Source: Pseudozobellia sp. WGM2 (GTDB lineage Bacteria; Bacteroidota; Bacteroidia; Flavobacteriales; Flavobacteriaceae). Taken from it: 64,000 nt of DNA. The position numbers were made by a program, and so were the translations under genes. The stretch covers positions 1-64,000 of the forward strand of contig NZ_JADNYK010000009.1 in assembly GCF_017810075.1 (NCBI RefSeq). The letters are read 5' to 3'. The notes below the pieces were generated by a model that was not told the DNA's origin, did not search any database, and saw nothing but the letters and a program-made list of their open reading frames with translations. Position 1 is the first letter of the stretch; each line of letters starts with the position of its first letter. Shown here piece by piece: positions 34,839 to 44,437 of the stretch.

Positions 34839-35792
34839 ATGATAGGAACCGTATATAAATCTACAGGCAGCTGGTACACCGTTAAGAATGATAGCGGTAC
34901 TTTTTTCGAGTGTCGTATTAAGGGTAAGTTCCGTATTCAGGGTATTAAAAGTACCAATCCGATCGCGGTGGGCGATATCGTAGAATTTGATGTTGAAAAG
35001 TTAGGTGACGATACGGTAGGTATCATTCACGAAATAAAAGACCGTAAGAACTATATCATCCGTAAATCGGTCAACCTCTCCAAGCAAACACATATTATTG
35101 CGGCTAACCTAGACCAGGTTTTTCTTTTGATTACGCTGAACAACCCTACAACATACACCATATTCATAGACCGATTTTTAGCTACTGCCGAGGCCTATGA
35201 GGTGCCGGTTGTTCTTCTGTTCAATAAAATAGATGCCTATGATGATGAAGAACTGGGCGAAATAAAATTTCTAGCGGCACTTTATCGTGAAGTAGGCTAC
35301 ACTTGTATCGGTATTTCGGCAAAAACGGGGAAAAATGTAGACAAGGTAAAAGAACTGATGACCGAAACGACGAGTATGTTCGCAGGGCATTCGGGAGCCG
35401 GTAAGTCTACTTTAGTCAATGCCCTTGAGCCAAATTTAAAGTTGAAGACCGCAGAAATATCCGAACAGCATTTGCAAGGCCAGCACACTACTACTTTTGC
35501 TGAAATGTATGATATGGATTTCTCAGGAAGAATTATCGATACCCCTGGTATAAAGGGCTTTGGTATCGTTGACATGGAAAAGGAAGAAATAGGAGACTAT
35601 TTTCCAGAGTTTTTTGCGCTTAAGGGTGATTGTAAGTTCAACAATTGCTTGCATATCGATGAACCTAAATGTGCCGTAAAGGAAGCGCTGGAGAATGAAG
35701 AAGTCGCGTGGAGCAGGTATAAAAGTTATGTGCAGATGGTGTCGGGCGAAGATGAAAATTACAGGGTAGATATACACGATACCAAAAAGTAA
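34839..35792 (+). CDS. rsgA: Ribosome small-subunit-dependent GTPase A
   Basis: Circularly permuted GTPase that helps late 30S assembly. The 317-residue protein has an N-terminal OB fold (to about 85), then the G4-type FNKIDAY near 128, the Walker A GHSGAGKST near 187 placed after it, DTPGIKGFG near 233, and a C-terminal zinc site (CKFNNCLHIDEPKC). The order G4-G1-G3 is the mark of the family. It starts at the ATG at 34839 and is 13 bp upstream of dtd. Confidence 0.95.
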   Translation: MIGTVYKSTGSWYTVKNDSGTFFECRIKGKFRIQGIKSTNPIAVGDIVEFDVEKLGDDTVGIIHEIKDRKNYIIRKSVNLSKQTHIIAANLDQVFLLITLNNPTTYTIFIDRFLATAEAYEVPVVLLFNKIDAYDDEELGEIKFLAALYREVGYTCIGISAKTGKNVDKVKELMTETTSMFAGHSGAGKSTLVNALEPNLKLKTAEISEQHLQGQHTTTFAEMYDMDFSGRIIDTPGIKGFGIVDMEKEEIGDYFPEFFALKGDCKFNNCLHIDEPKCAVKEALENEEVAWSRYKSYVQMVSGEDENYRVDIHDTKK

Positions 35793-35805
35793 TTAACGAT
35801 TATAT

Positions 35806-36258
35806 ATGCGTGCAGTAATACAAAGAGTCGCTTGGGCCAGTGTTTCGGTCGATGGCCAAAAGATAGCTGAAATTAAAAACGGTCTTCTAATTTTACTGGG
35901 TATCGAAAATGCCGATAGCCAAGAAGATGTTGAATGGTTATCTCGTAAAATGGTAAACCTAAGAATCTTCAATGATTCTGAAGGAGTCATGAACGAATCG
36001 TTACTTGATATTAACGGAGATGCCATTGTTGTAAGTCAATTTACATTGCATGCAGCTACCAAAAAAGGAAATCGCCCATCTTATATTAAGGCGGCCAAAC
36101 CTGATGTAGCTATACCACTTTACGAATCTTTTGTTCGACAAATAGAACTTGATTTGGGTAAAAAGGTGGGCACGGGAGTTTTTGGAGCCGACATGAAAGT
36201 CGAATTATTGAATGATGGGCCAGTAACTATAACGTTTGATACGAAGAACAAAGAATAG
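35806..36258 (+). CDS. dtd: D-aminoacyl-tRNA deacylase
   Basis: Removes D-amino acids from mischarged tRNA. The 150-residue protein starts MRAVIQRV and contains SQFTLHA near residue 77, the KGNRPSY motif near 87 and the GVFGADMKVELLNDGPVTI end segment, which are all conserved in the family. Normal length. It is probably cotranscribed with rsgA. Confidence 0.95.
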   Translation: MRAVIQRVAWASVSVDGQKIAEIKNGLLILLGIENADSQEDVEWLSRKMVNLRIFNDSEGVMNESLLDINGDAIVVSQFTLHAATKKGNRPSYIKAAKPDVAIPLYESFVRQIELDLGKKVGTGVFGADMKVELLNDGPVTITFDTKNKE

Positions 36259-36339
36259 TACTATTTTGTCGAGTATTTCTTGATTTATGTAAGAAAAATA
36301 GGTGATTTGTTGGGTGATTAATTACCAACCGACTCACTA

Positions 36340-38250
36340 ATGCGCTACTTCTTCTTACTTCCTTTTTATTTCTTAAGTCTTCTAGGCTTTTCTCAAGACT
36401 CTGATTATCAGTTTGATTTGTTGGATTCTGAACTTGTCGAAAATGCGAATGCAATATTTAGGCAAGATGAGATGATCATAAGTATACTTTCAAAAAAAGA
36501 CTTGGTATTAAGACGCAAGAAAGTCATTACTGTGTTGAACGAATTGGGTGACCAATACGCAATGGCTTATGTGGGTTACGATAATAGTCGTAAAATTAAG
36601 AGTATTAGTGCTACGGTATACGACTCATTTGGTAACAGAATAGAAAAGATTAAAGAGAAAGATTTTCAAGACTTTAGTGCTGTTGATGGTAACACCCTTT
36701 ATTCAGATTCTAGAGTAAAATATTACCGGTATACTCCAATTCAATATCCCTATACCCTTGAGCTCAATTACGAGGTGTCTACCAAGAACACTGGTGAAAT
36801 TCCTGCCACTTGGCTTTTTTTAAAAGATTTTATGGTGAGTACCGAGCAAAGCAATTTGGTTATCAACTTTGCCAGCCCCGATTTAGAACCTGTTTTAAAA
36901 GAGAAAAATTTAGAGGGAATTGAGGTATTGAAAAATAAAACTACCCAAAGTATTCAATACAGTGTGGGGAAGGTAAGGGCGTTCAAAGAAGAAAGCCTGT
37001 GCCCTTCTTTTGAAAAGTTGGCACCGCACATTAAAATAAGACCGGTCAACTTTCACTATGAAGGTTATGACGCTTCTATTAATAATTGGTCCGATTTGGG
37101 AATTTGGATGTCTGAAAACCTACTCAGAGGCAGAGACGAACTTCCGGCAGCAACAATATCTAAAGTAAAAGCCTTGACCAGTGGAATTGATGATAATCTG
37201 GATAAGGCAAAAATTGTGTATAAATACGTTCAGGAGAACACAAGATATATCAGTGTTCAAGTGGGTATTGGGGGTATACAGCCCATAAGTGCCATTGACG
37301 TAGATAGGGTAAAATATGGTGATTGCAAGGGGCTTTCCAATTATACCAAAGCCCTGTTGAAGGCCGTAGGGGTAGAGGCCTACTATGTGCATGTAGAAGC
37401 GGGTAGAGATCAGGTGAACTTTGATCAAGACTTTCCTGATTTAGCTCAGGGCAATCATGCAATACTTGCCATACCATACAATAATCAATACTATTGGATA
37501 GATTGTACTTCTCAGGTACATCCTTTTGGTTTTATCGGCGATTTTACCGATAACAGAAAAGTATTTGTAATTAAGCCCGATGGAGGGGAAATAGTTACTA
37601 CTTCCTCTTATCTCAATGAACAGAACTTTCAACTCACCGAAGGTTTGTATACCCTTTTCGAAGATGGCAGTATTCAAGGAGAGCTAGAAATAAGCACAAA
37701 GGGTATTCAGTATGATGATAGATTTACTTTGGCTGATCAATCCGAAGAAAAAATTGAAAAGCATTATAAGAAACATTGGAATAATATCAACAACTTGAAT
37801 GTAGGCTCTTACCAGTTTGAAAATAATCGAAACGAGGTGCGTTTTACAGAGCAACTATCTCTAAGTGCAGCGAATTATGCCTCTAAAAGCGGAGATAGAT
37901 TACTCTTTGCTGCCAATGTTTTCAATAAGCAACAATATATTCCGGCGCGTTATAGAAACCGTAAGCTTCCCTTTGAAATTCAGCGAGGTTTTTTAGATGA
38001 AGATAAGTTTACGATAAGCATTCCCATTGGTTTTGGTATAGAAGCAATACCTGAGGCGATAAACATTGATAATAAATATGGCTCATACAACTTGTTGATT
38101 GAAGAGATAGACGGCAAAATAATTCTTAAAAGAAAATTGTTGGTCAAATCTGGAACCTACGCCAATACCGATTATTCGGGGTTCCGAGATTTTATGAAGA
38201 ACGTTTCAAAATACGACAACTCTAAAATTGTGATAAAACCTATTCTATGA
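36340..38250 (+). CDS. DUF3857/transglutaminase-like secreted protein, catalytic triad present
   Basis: This 636-residue protein has a signal peptide (about 1-18). The N-terminal DUF3857 beta-domain (about 40-230) is followed by a transglutaminase-like domain with a complete Cys-His-Asp triad: Cys329 (YGDCKG), His373 (GNHAIL) and Asp388 (YWIDCTS). A beta-rich DUF3858-type tail follows. The protein is likely periplasmic or surface-exposed. Substrate is unknown; protease, amidase and non-enzymatic roles are possible. Its stop codon overlaps the start of the next gene, a paralogue without the Cys. Confidence 0.85.
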   Translation: MRYFFLLPFYFLSLLGFSQDSDYQFDLLDSELVENANAIFRQDEMIISILSKKDLVLRRKKVITVLNELGDQYAMAYVGYDNSRKIKSISATVYDSFGNRIEKIKEKDFQDFSAVDGNTLYSDSRVKYYRYTPIQYPYTLELNYEVSTKNTGEIPATWLFLKDFMVSTEQSNLVINFASPDLEPVLKEKNLEGIEVLKNKTTQSIQYSVGKVRAFKEESLCPSFEKLAPHIKIRPVNFHYEGYDASINNWSDLGIWMSENLLRGRDELPAATISKVKALTSGIDDNLDKAKIVYKYVQENTRYISVQVGIGGIQPISAIDVDRVKYGDCKGLSNYTKALLKAVGVEAYYVHVEAGRDQVNFDQDFPDLAQGNHAILAIPYNNQYYWIDCTSQVHPFGFIGDFTDNRKVFVIKPDGGEIVTTSSYLNEQNFQLTEGLYTLFEDGSIQGELEISTKGIQYDDRFTLADQSEEKIEKHYKKHWNNINNLNVGSYQFENNRNEVRFTEQLSLSAANYASKSGDRLLFAANVFNKQQYIPARYRNRKLPFEIQRGFLDEDKFTISIPIGFGIEAIPEAINIDNKYGSYNLLIEEIDGKIILKRKLLVKSGTYANTDYSGFRDFMKNVSKYDNSKIVIKPIL

Positions 38251-40232
38251 AAACTTCGAAAGAACTGATGTGCATGGTCGGTCTATTTCTATTGACGACC
38301 GTTCAAGCCCAAGAAATTGAATTCGGTAAAATAAGCAAAGAAGAATTGCTTGAAAAAGAATATGCACTTGACCCTGAGGCTGAAGCCTTAGTACTATACC
38401 GAGGTCAAAATACCTATTTGCAATCAGCAAGCGGTATTACCAGAATGATTACCGAAGTTCATGAACGTATTAAAATTTACTCGAAGAAGGGCTTTTCACA
38501 TACTACCGAAAGTATCAATTTATACAATAGAGGGTCAGATAGAGAAGAGGTAAGAAAACTGAAGGCCTTTACCTATACACTAGAAAATGATAAAATAGTT
38601 GCCTCGGAACTTGACAAGGATCAAATTTTTGAAAATGAATATAGTTATAACTATGATCAAGTGAAGTTTACGATGCCGAATGTCAAAGAAGGTTCTGTAG
38701 TTGAATTTAAATATAGTATTAGCTCTCCGTTTATTTGGAATATAGATGAGTTCCGTTTTCAGCGAGATATACCTATAAAACACCTGAAGGCCGAATTAAG
38801 AACCCCTGAAGGTTTTAACTTCAAGCAAACGCAAAAAGGGTTCTTTCGACTAAATGCCAAAATCAGTAAAAAGCGTGACCATAGATTAGGTAGAGATGTA
38901 GTTATAACGAGCTTTGACTTAAGTAACATTCCGGCGCTTAAGGCCGAGAGCCATGTTGACAATATCGACAACTATAGAGCTGGTGCCATGTTTGAGCTGG
39001 TCTCTATCGATATACCTGGCGTACCCTATAAAAGTTATGCGCAAAGTTGGGCCGATGTAGCTAAAACGATAGGTAGCTCAAGCGATTATAAAAATGAGCT
39101 CGACAAGACCCGCTCTTTTAAGAATGAACTGGAAAGCATGTTAGTGGGTAAAACCGATTACCTAGAAATTACAAACTTGCTTTTTAAATATGTGAAAGAC
39201 AATACCGAATGGAACGGGCTTGATGGTAGTTCGTTTCAGAACGGTCTGAAAAAAACCCTCAAAGAGAAGAAGGGAAATGCTGCTGATATAAATCTGCTGT
39301 TGGTGGCTATGTTAAGATATGCAGGGGTCAAAGCAAACCCTGTCATACTGAGTACGAAAGAGAATGCCATTCCCATGTTTCCGACCCTCGATAGGTTGAA
39401 TTATGTAATTGCCCATGCTTCCATTGATGGCAGGGATTTTTATATGGATGCCACCGAAGAATTCAGTGATATAAATCTATTACCGATCCGTGATTACAAT
39501 TGGGGCGGTCTATTGGTCGATAACCACAATAAGGTTTGGAAGCATATTTCACATATTGCGCCGAAAAAAGCGGAAAATATTTATTCGGTCAATTGCCAAA
39601 TAAATGAAGATGGTTTCGCTGAAGGTAGTTACAAATCGAGATTGACCAACCACAGCGCCTACCAATTTCGTGAGAAGTTTAAAGGTTATGACCTTGATGA
39701 GTTCTTGAACGAACTCGAGAGTATATATTCAGGTATTGAGATTTCGGAATATGATGCAAAAAATACGGACACTTTTGATGGACACCTGACTGAAACATTT
39801 GCTTACGAAACTGAAAATGGGGCTGATATTATTGGTGATAAACTATATGTAAATCCCCTTTCCTTTTTAAGAATAGAAGAAAATCCGTTTAAAACGGATA
39901 AGCGTGAATATCCTATAGATTATGGTTTCCCGTTCAGGGATCGATATATGATTACTATTACAATTCCGGAAGGTTACGCAGTTGAATCACTTCCCGCGAA
40001 TCTGCACATGAATCTGCCTAACGATTTAGGTACTTACAAGTACGTTATAAAAAATGTTGGTAATAAAATTCAATTATCCGTTACCTTTGAAATAAATAGT
40101 GCGGTAATATCAGCACTGAATTATTTAGAGTTAAAGGAGTATTATAATCAGATGATAATAAAAGGTTCGGAACAAGTTGTTCTGACCAAATCGACGGATG
40201 AGTATAAAGAAAGCGCAGCAGGAAGTAGATAA
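38247..40232 (+). CDS. DUF3857/transglutaminase-like secreted protein lacking the catalytic Cys
   Basis: A 661-residue paralogue of the upstream protein: signal peptide (about 1-21, ending TVQAQ), DUF3857 domain, transglutaminase-like fold. Where the first protein has GDC, this one has GNAADIN, with Ala345 at the catalytic Cys position, so it is probably not a thiol enzyme. His and Asp (AHASIDGRDFYMDAT) remain. It overlaps its partner by four bases (ATGA) and the MazG-like gene by 35 bases, so the three are surely one transcript. A binding or regulatory partner of the catalytic paralogue is a fair guess. Confidence 0.83.
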   Translation: MKTSKELMCMVGLFLLTTVQAQEIEFGKISKEELLEKEYALDPEAEALVLYRGQNTYLQSASGITRMITEVHERIKIYSKKGFSHTTESINLYNRGSDREEVRKLKAFTYTLENDKIVASELDKDQIFENEYSYNYDQVKFTMPNVKEGSVVEFKYSISSPFIWNIDEFRFQRDIPIKHLKAELRTPEGFNFKQTQKGFFRLNAKISKKRDHRLGRDVVITSFDLSNIPALKAESHVDNIDNYRAGAMFELVSIDIPGVPYKSYAQSWADVAKTIGSSSDYKNELDKTRSFKNELESMLVGKTDYLEITNLLFKYVKDNTEWNGLDGSSFQNGLKKTLKEKKGNAADINLLLVAMLRYAGVKANPVILSTKENAIPMFPTLDRLNYVIAHASIDGRDFYMDATEEFSDINLLPIRDYNWGGLLVDNHNKVWKHISHIAPKKAENIYSVNCQINEDGFAEGSYKSRLTNHSAYQFREKFKGYDLDEFLNELESIYSGIEISEYDAKNTDTFDGHLTETFAYETENGADIIGDKLYVNPLSFLRIEENPFKTDKREYPIDYGFPFRDRYMITITIPEGYAVESLPANLHMNLPNDLGTYKYVIKNVGNKIQLSVTFEINSAVISALNYLELKEYYNQMIIKGSEQVVLTKSTDEYKESAAGSR

Positions 40233-40524
40233 TTGGATCAACAATCACGGGGTTCGATATTTCAACGAACTTACTAACATGGCCCAACTGACAGAAGAGG
40301 TCGGTGAGGTTGCACGTATTATTGCCCGTAGGTACGGTGAACAGAGTGAAAAGGAGTCTGATAAGCAAAAAGACTTGGGCGAGGAATTGGCAGACGTGCT
40401 ATTCGTTACTCTTTGTTTGGCCAATCAGACCGGGGTCGATTTACAAGATGCTTTTGATAAAAAATTGGAGTTGAAGACTCGCCGCGATCATGACCGTCAT
40501 CATAACAATGAAAAGCTCAAATAG
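40198..40524 (+). CDS. MazG-like nucleotide pyrophosphohydrolase
   Basis: This 108-residue all-alpha protein has the metal-binding EEVGEVAR near residue 32 and GEELADVLF near 61 (ExxE and ExxD motifs). It hydrolyses non-canonical or excess nucleoside triphosphates. The gene overlaps the 3' end of the DUF3857 gene by 35 bases. Its His/Asp-rich C-terminus (DHDRHHNNEK) is variable in the family. The length fits the short single-domain form. Confidence 0.85.
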   Translation: MSIKKAQQEVDNWINNHGVRYFNELTNMAQLTEEVGEVARIIARRYGEQSEKESDKQKDLGEELADVLFVTLCLANQTGVDLQDAFDKKLELKTRRDHDRHHNNEKLK

Positions 40525-40640
40525 TAGTATATTTGCCGCTTAATTCAGGCCGTTGTTTTTAGATAGTCGAGAAGCGTTCTTATTTTTAATCGTCGCTTTT
40601 TCAGAAAATTTAAAATGAGGCCATAAACCTCTGATTACTC

Positions 40641-41873
40641 TTGAAGTTACATTTATCAGCCCCTGCCAATTTATTATTGCAATCGAAAATTCAGATTACC
40701 GGATCTAAAAGTGAAACCAATCGGTCATTACTGTTACAGGCCCTATACCCGAATGTGAAAATAGAAAACATCAGCAATTCAGATGATGCTGAGGTAATGC
40801 AAAAGGGTCTTAATATTTCTAATGGTGTGGTCGATATTCACCATGCCGGTACCGCCATGCGTTTCTTAACGGGGTATTTCGCTTCTCAAGAGCATAAAGA
40901 GGTTGTTCTCACGGGTTCTCAGAGAATGACCGAGAGACCGGTAAAAGTATTGGTAGAAGCTTTACGCAGTTTAGGGGCAGATATCACTTATGAAAAAAAT
41001 GAGGGCTACCCGCCGATCAAGATAAATGGTAAAAAACTTTCTGAAAGTAAAGTAAGTCTGCCGGCAAATATTAGCAGTCAGTATATTTCGTCATTATTGC
41101 TTATGGCGCCGAGCCTAGAAAACGGACTCGAATTGGAGTTGGTCGGTAAAATTACTTCAGTGCCATATATAAAAATGACATTGGCATTGTTGTCGCAGCT
41201 AGGCATAGAAAATTCTTTCTCTGGCAATACGATTATCGTCGCTCCCAAGAAATCGGTCGATGATGCTACCTTGGTTGTAGAGTCTGACTGGAGTTCAGCT
41301 TCCTATTTTTATAGTATAGCCGCCTTATCTGATATTGGGTCGACCATTAAATTATCTTCGTATAAACAAAACAGTTTACAGGGCGATAGTGTATTGGCTA
41401 AAATTTACGAAAAGTTGGGCGTAGAAACTGTTTTTGAAGAGAATTCTATCCTCTTGAAAAAAACAGGGCAGCCTGAAATGAAAAGTCTTAATGTTGACCT
41501 GGCCGATGCACCTGATATTGCCCAAACTATTTCAGTTACTTGTTTTGGATTAGGTATAGGCTGTCATTTAACCGGTTTGCATACCCTTAAAATTAAGGAA
41601 ACCGACCGCTTAGAGGCACTATATGTCGAACTTTCTAAACTTGGGGCTCCTATTTCGGTAACCGATAAAGACTTGACCTTGCAGCCTTCCGGCAATATAA
41701 AAAGTGGAATAGCTATAGATACTTATAACGATCACCGTATGGCCATGGCTTTTGCACCTTTGGCCCTTAAGACAGAGCTTCTTATTAATGATGCCGAGGT
41801 TGTTTCAAAGTCCTACCCCGATTACTGGAACGATTTAAAACTTCTACAGTTTAAAATTCAAGAGATTCGTTAA
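40641..41873 (+). CDS. aroA: 3-phosphoshikimate 1-carboxyvinyltransferase (EPSP synthase)
   Basis: Shikimate-pathway enzyme joining phosphoenolpyruvate to shikimate 3-phosphate. The 410-residue protein has GSKSETNR near residue 22, HAGTAMRFLTGYFA near 73, MTERPV near 95, LKIKETDRLEAL near 320 and YNDHRMAM near 360, all family signatures. An in-frame stop at 40632 forces the start to the TTG at 40641; the resulting MKLHLSAP matches the usual flavobacterial N-terminus. It feeds the chorismate branch at 30.5-34.6 kb. Confidence 0.93.
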   Translation: MKLHLSAPANLLLQSKIQITGSKSETNRSLLLQALYPNVKIENISNSDDAEVMQKGLNISNGVVDIHHAGTAMRFLTGYFASQEHKEVVLTGSQRMTERPVKVLVEALRSLGADITYEKNEGYPPIKINGKKLSESKVSLPANISSQYISSLLLMAPSLENGLELELVGKITSVPYIKMTLALLSQLGIENSFSGNTIIVAPKKSVDDATLVVESDWSSASYFYSIAALSDIGSTIKLSSYKQNSLQGDSVLAKIYEKLGVETVFEENSILLKKTGQPEMKSLNVDLADAPDIAQTISVTCFGLGIGCHLTGLHTLKIKETDRLEALYVELSKLGAPISVTDKDLTLQPSGNIKSGIAIDTYNDHRMAMAFAPLALKTELLINDAEVVSKSYPDYWNDLKLLQFKIQEIR

Positions 41874-41963
41874 TCTTTCACCTATTTTAACACTTTATTT
41901 TAGAGTAACTCAGCATATAATCGAGCTGCTAAATATCTCCAAGTAATATAATCATCGATTTAC

Positions 41964-41995
41964 TTGACAACGCCTATCTGCACATCGTATATTTG
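41964..41995 (+). promoter_or_regulatory. Predicted promoter of queA
   Basis: TTG (41964-41966), 21-bp spacer, TATATTTG (41988-41995): a full match to the Bacteroidota -33/-7 pattern. About 100 bases of leader separate it from the queA ATG; no known riboswitch was recognised there. Confidence 0.7.
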
Positions 41996-42099
41996 CAGCC
42001 GCAAAACTTTTAACTTAGGCGTATTACGTAAATCTGTCTCCTATATTTTGGAGCTGTTTTTTGATAAACGCTTTTAGATAGAAAAACTAATAACCCAAT

Positions 42100-43149
42100 A
42101 TGAAATTATCACACTTCAATTTTGAGCTTCCTGACAATTTGTTGGCCGAGTACCCTGCAGAGAACAGAGACGAGTCAAAACTTATGGTCATTCACCGAGA
42201 AACGGGAAAAATTGAGCATAAAATGTTCAAAGACTTGATCAATTATTTTGATGAAGGCGATGTTATGGTATTGAACAATACCAAGGTTTTTCCGGCACGT
42301 TTGTATGGAAACAAGGAAAAAACAGGCGCTCGTATCGAGGTGTTTTTGTTAAGGGAATTGAACGAAGAACAACGTCTTTGGGATGTGTTGGTCGACCCTG
42401 CACGTAAAATCAGAATCGGTAATAAATTGTATTTCGGTGATGATGAGACCTTGGTAGCAGAGGTTATCGATAATACTACTTCACGAGGTAGAACACTTCG
42501 TTTTTTATATGACGGTTCTTACCTTGATTTTAGAAGAAAACTAAGAGATTTGGGTCAAACTCCGCTTCCGAAGTATATCAAAAGAGATGTAGAGCCAGAA
42601 GATGAAGAGCGGTACCAAACCATTTATGCCAAGTACGAAGGTGCCGTTGCTGCGCCGACTGCAGGCCTTCACTTTTCGAAGCACTTGTTGAAACGTTTAG
42701 AGATTAAAGGTGTAGACTTTGCCGAGGTAACCCTACACGTAGGTTTAGGTACTTTCAACCCGGTAGAGGTCGAAGATTTGTCTAAACATAAAATGGACAG
42801 CGAAGAGCTGGTTATCGATGAGAAGGCCATCGAGACCGTAAATCAGGCCAAAAAAGAAAAGCGAAGGGTTTGTGCTGTTGGTACAACAGTAATGAGAGGT
42901 CTTGAGAGTGCCGTATCTTCGGAGCATACACTCAATACTTTTGATGGTTGGACGAACAAGTTCATTTTCCCTCCATACGATTTTAGTATTGCGAATTGTA
43001 TGATTACTAATTTCCATTTGCCGAAATCTACCTTGTTAATGATGGTTTCTGCTTTTATGGGGCATGATTTAATGAAAAAATCGTACAAAGAAGCAATTTT
43101 AGAGCAGTATAAGTTCTATTCGTACGGTGATGCGATGTTGATCATCTAA
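42100..43149 (+). CDS. queA: S-adenosylmethionine:tRNA ribosyltransferase-isomerase
   Basis: Transfers the ribose of SAM to preQ1 in tRNA, forming epoxyqueuosine. The 349-residue protein begins [15 protein letters not shown] and has [10 protein letters not shown] near residue 58, [14 protein letters not shown] near 178, HVGLGTF near 214, and [15 protein letters not shown] near 305, all of the QueA family. It is preceded by a well-formed promoter and followed by a strong terminator, so it is probably monocistronic. Confidence 0.95.
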   Translation: MKLSHFNFELPDNLLAEYPAENRDESKLMVIHRETGKIEHKMFKDLINYFDEGDVMVLNNTKVFPARLYGNKEKTGARIEVFLLRELNEEQRLWDVLVDPARKIRIGNKLYFGDDETLVAEVIDNTTSRGRTLRFLYDGSYLDFRRKLRDLGQTPLPKYIKRDVEPEDEERYQTIYAKYEGAVAAPTAGLHFSKHLLKRLEIKGVDFAEVTLHVGLGTFNPVEVEDLSKHKMDSEELVIDEKAIETVNQAKKEKRRVCAVGTTVMRGLESAVSSEHTLNTFDGWTNKFIFPPYDFSIANCMITNFHLPKSTLLMMVSAFMGHDLMKKSYKEAILEQYKFYSYGDAMLII

Positions 43150-43198
43150 TATATTATTCCGCTATTTCGAAAAAATCGGAATTGAAGCGGTAACTACT

Positions 43199-43248
43199 AA
43201 AAATCCCTTCTTTATCATTAATTGAAAATAGAGAAGGGATTTTTTTTA
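43199..43248 (+). terminator. Intrinsic terminator between queA and rlmN
   Basis: ATCCCTTCT (43203-43211) pairs with AGAAGGGAT (43232-43240), flanked by A-tract and T-tract. The T-run ends only 12 bases before the rlmN start codon. Confidence 0.88.
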
Positions 43249-43259
43249 CTTTTCAAACT

Positions 43260-44300
43260 GTGGAGGCAAAGAAGAAAGACATACGGGCACTGACCAAAGA
43301 GCAGCTGAGAGATTTCTTTGTTTCTCAGGGAGATAAGGCCTTCCGAGGCAACCAAGTATACGAGTGGCTTTGGCAGAAATCTGCGCATTCGTTCGAGGGT
43401 ATGACCAACCTTTCGAAAGCTACGCGAGATATGTTGGAGGCCAATTTCGTGATCAATCACATTAAGGTGGATCAGATGCAACGAAGTAACGATGGTACCA
43501 TAAAAAATGCCGTTCGTTTGCATGACAATTTGGTAGTAGAGTCGGTTTTGATACCCACAAGTTCGAGAACCACGGCATGTGTTTCAAGCCAAGTGGGTTG
43601 CAGCCTAGATTGTCGTTTTTGTGCTACAGCTAGGTTAAAACGTATGCGCAACTTGAATCCTGATGAGATATATGATCAGGTTGTGGCTATAGATAATGAA
43701 AGTAGGTTATATTTCGACCGGCCGCTAAGCAACATAGTTTTTATGGGGATGGGTGAACCCTTGATGAATTATAACAATGTGCTCAAGGCTATCGATAAGA
43801 TTACCTCTACAGAAGGCCTGGCCATGTCTCCTAAGCGTATTACCGTGTCTACTTCGGGTGTACCCAAGATGATCAAGAAAATGGCAGACGATGGGGTCAG
43901 GTTTAAATTGGCGGTATCGCTTCATTCGGCCATAGATGAAATACGTACTCGAATAATGCCTTTCAATGCGACCTTTACCTTGGCCGATTTGCGGGAAGCT
44001 TTGGAGTATTGGTATGCTAAGACCAGAAGTAGAATTACCTACGAATATGTAGTTTGGAGGGGCATTAACGACACCCAAAAAGATGTGGATGCCTTGGTCG
44101 ATTTTTGCAGGTTTGCACCTTCAAAAGTAAACCTCATCGAATACAACCCTATTGATGATGGCGAGTTTCAACAAGCATCGAATTCGGCCATCGATATGTA
44201 TGTGAATACGTTGGAAAGAAACGGTATTACGGTAACTGTTAGACGTTCACGGGGTAAAGATATTGATGCCGCTTGTGGGCAATTGGCTAACAAACAGTAA
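43260..44300 (+). CDS. rlmN: 23S rRNA (adenine-2503) C2-methyltransferase
   Basis: Radical-SAM enzyme methylating A2503 of 23S rRNA and A37 of some tRNAs. The 346-residue protein has CSLDCRFCAT near residue 118 (CxxxCxxC cluster), the GMGEPLMNYNNV segment near 162, and a C-terminal Cys (AACGQLA near 338) that forms the methyl-thiol intermediate. The start codon is GTG at 43260, giving MEAKKKDIRALTKEQL, the standard beginning. A TACTTTTC box lies just upstream inside the T-run of the previous terminator, implying a very short leader. Confidence 0.94.
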   Translation: MEAKKKDIRALTKEQLRDFFVSQGDKAFRGNQVYEWLWQKSAHSFEGMTNLSKATRDMLEANFVINHIKVDQMQRSNDGTIKNAVRLHDNLVVESVLIPTSSRTTACVSSQVGCSLDCRFCATARLKRMRNLNPDEIYDQVVAIDNESRLYFDRPLSNIVFMGMGEPLMNYNNVLKAIDKITSTEGLAMSPKRITVSTSGVPKMIKKMADDGVRFKLAVSLHSAIDEIRTRIMPFNATFTLADLREALEYWYAKTRSRITYEYVVWRGINDTQKDVDALVDFCRFAPSKVNLIEYNPIDDGEFQQASNSAIDMYVNTLERNGITVTVRRSRGKDIDAACGQLANKQ

Positions 44301-44437
44301 TTTAAGTTTACTTGTGTTTTTAAGACCAGTTTGTATGGTCAATTTGATTTTCCATTCTGCGGATATAGCGGTATACTGAAGCAATTTTTCCTAAATTTAC
44401 CCTTTCACTTTTAAATCGTGAGAATAAACCGAACTGC

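Noticed and set aside
41996-42099. preQ1 riboswitch in the queA leader
   Set aside because: The preQ1 aptamer consensus was not found; only a weak CTCC/GGAG hairpin is present.
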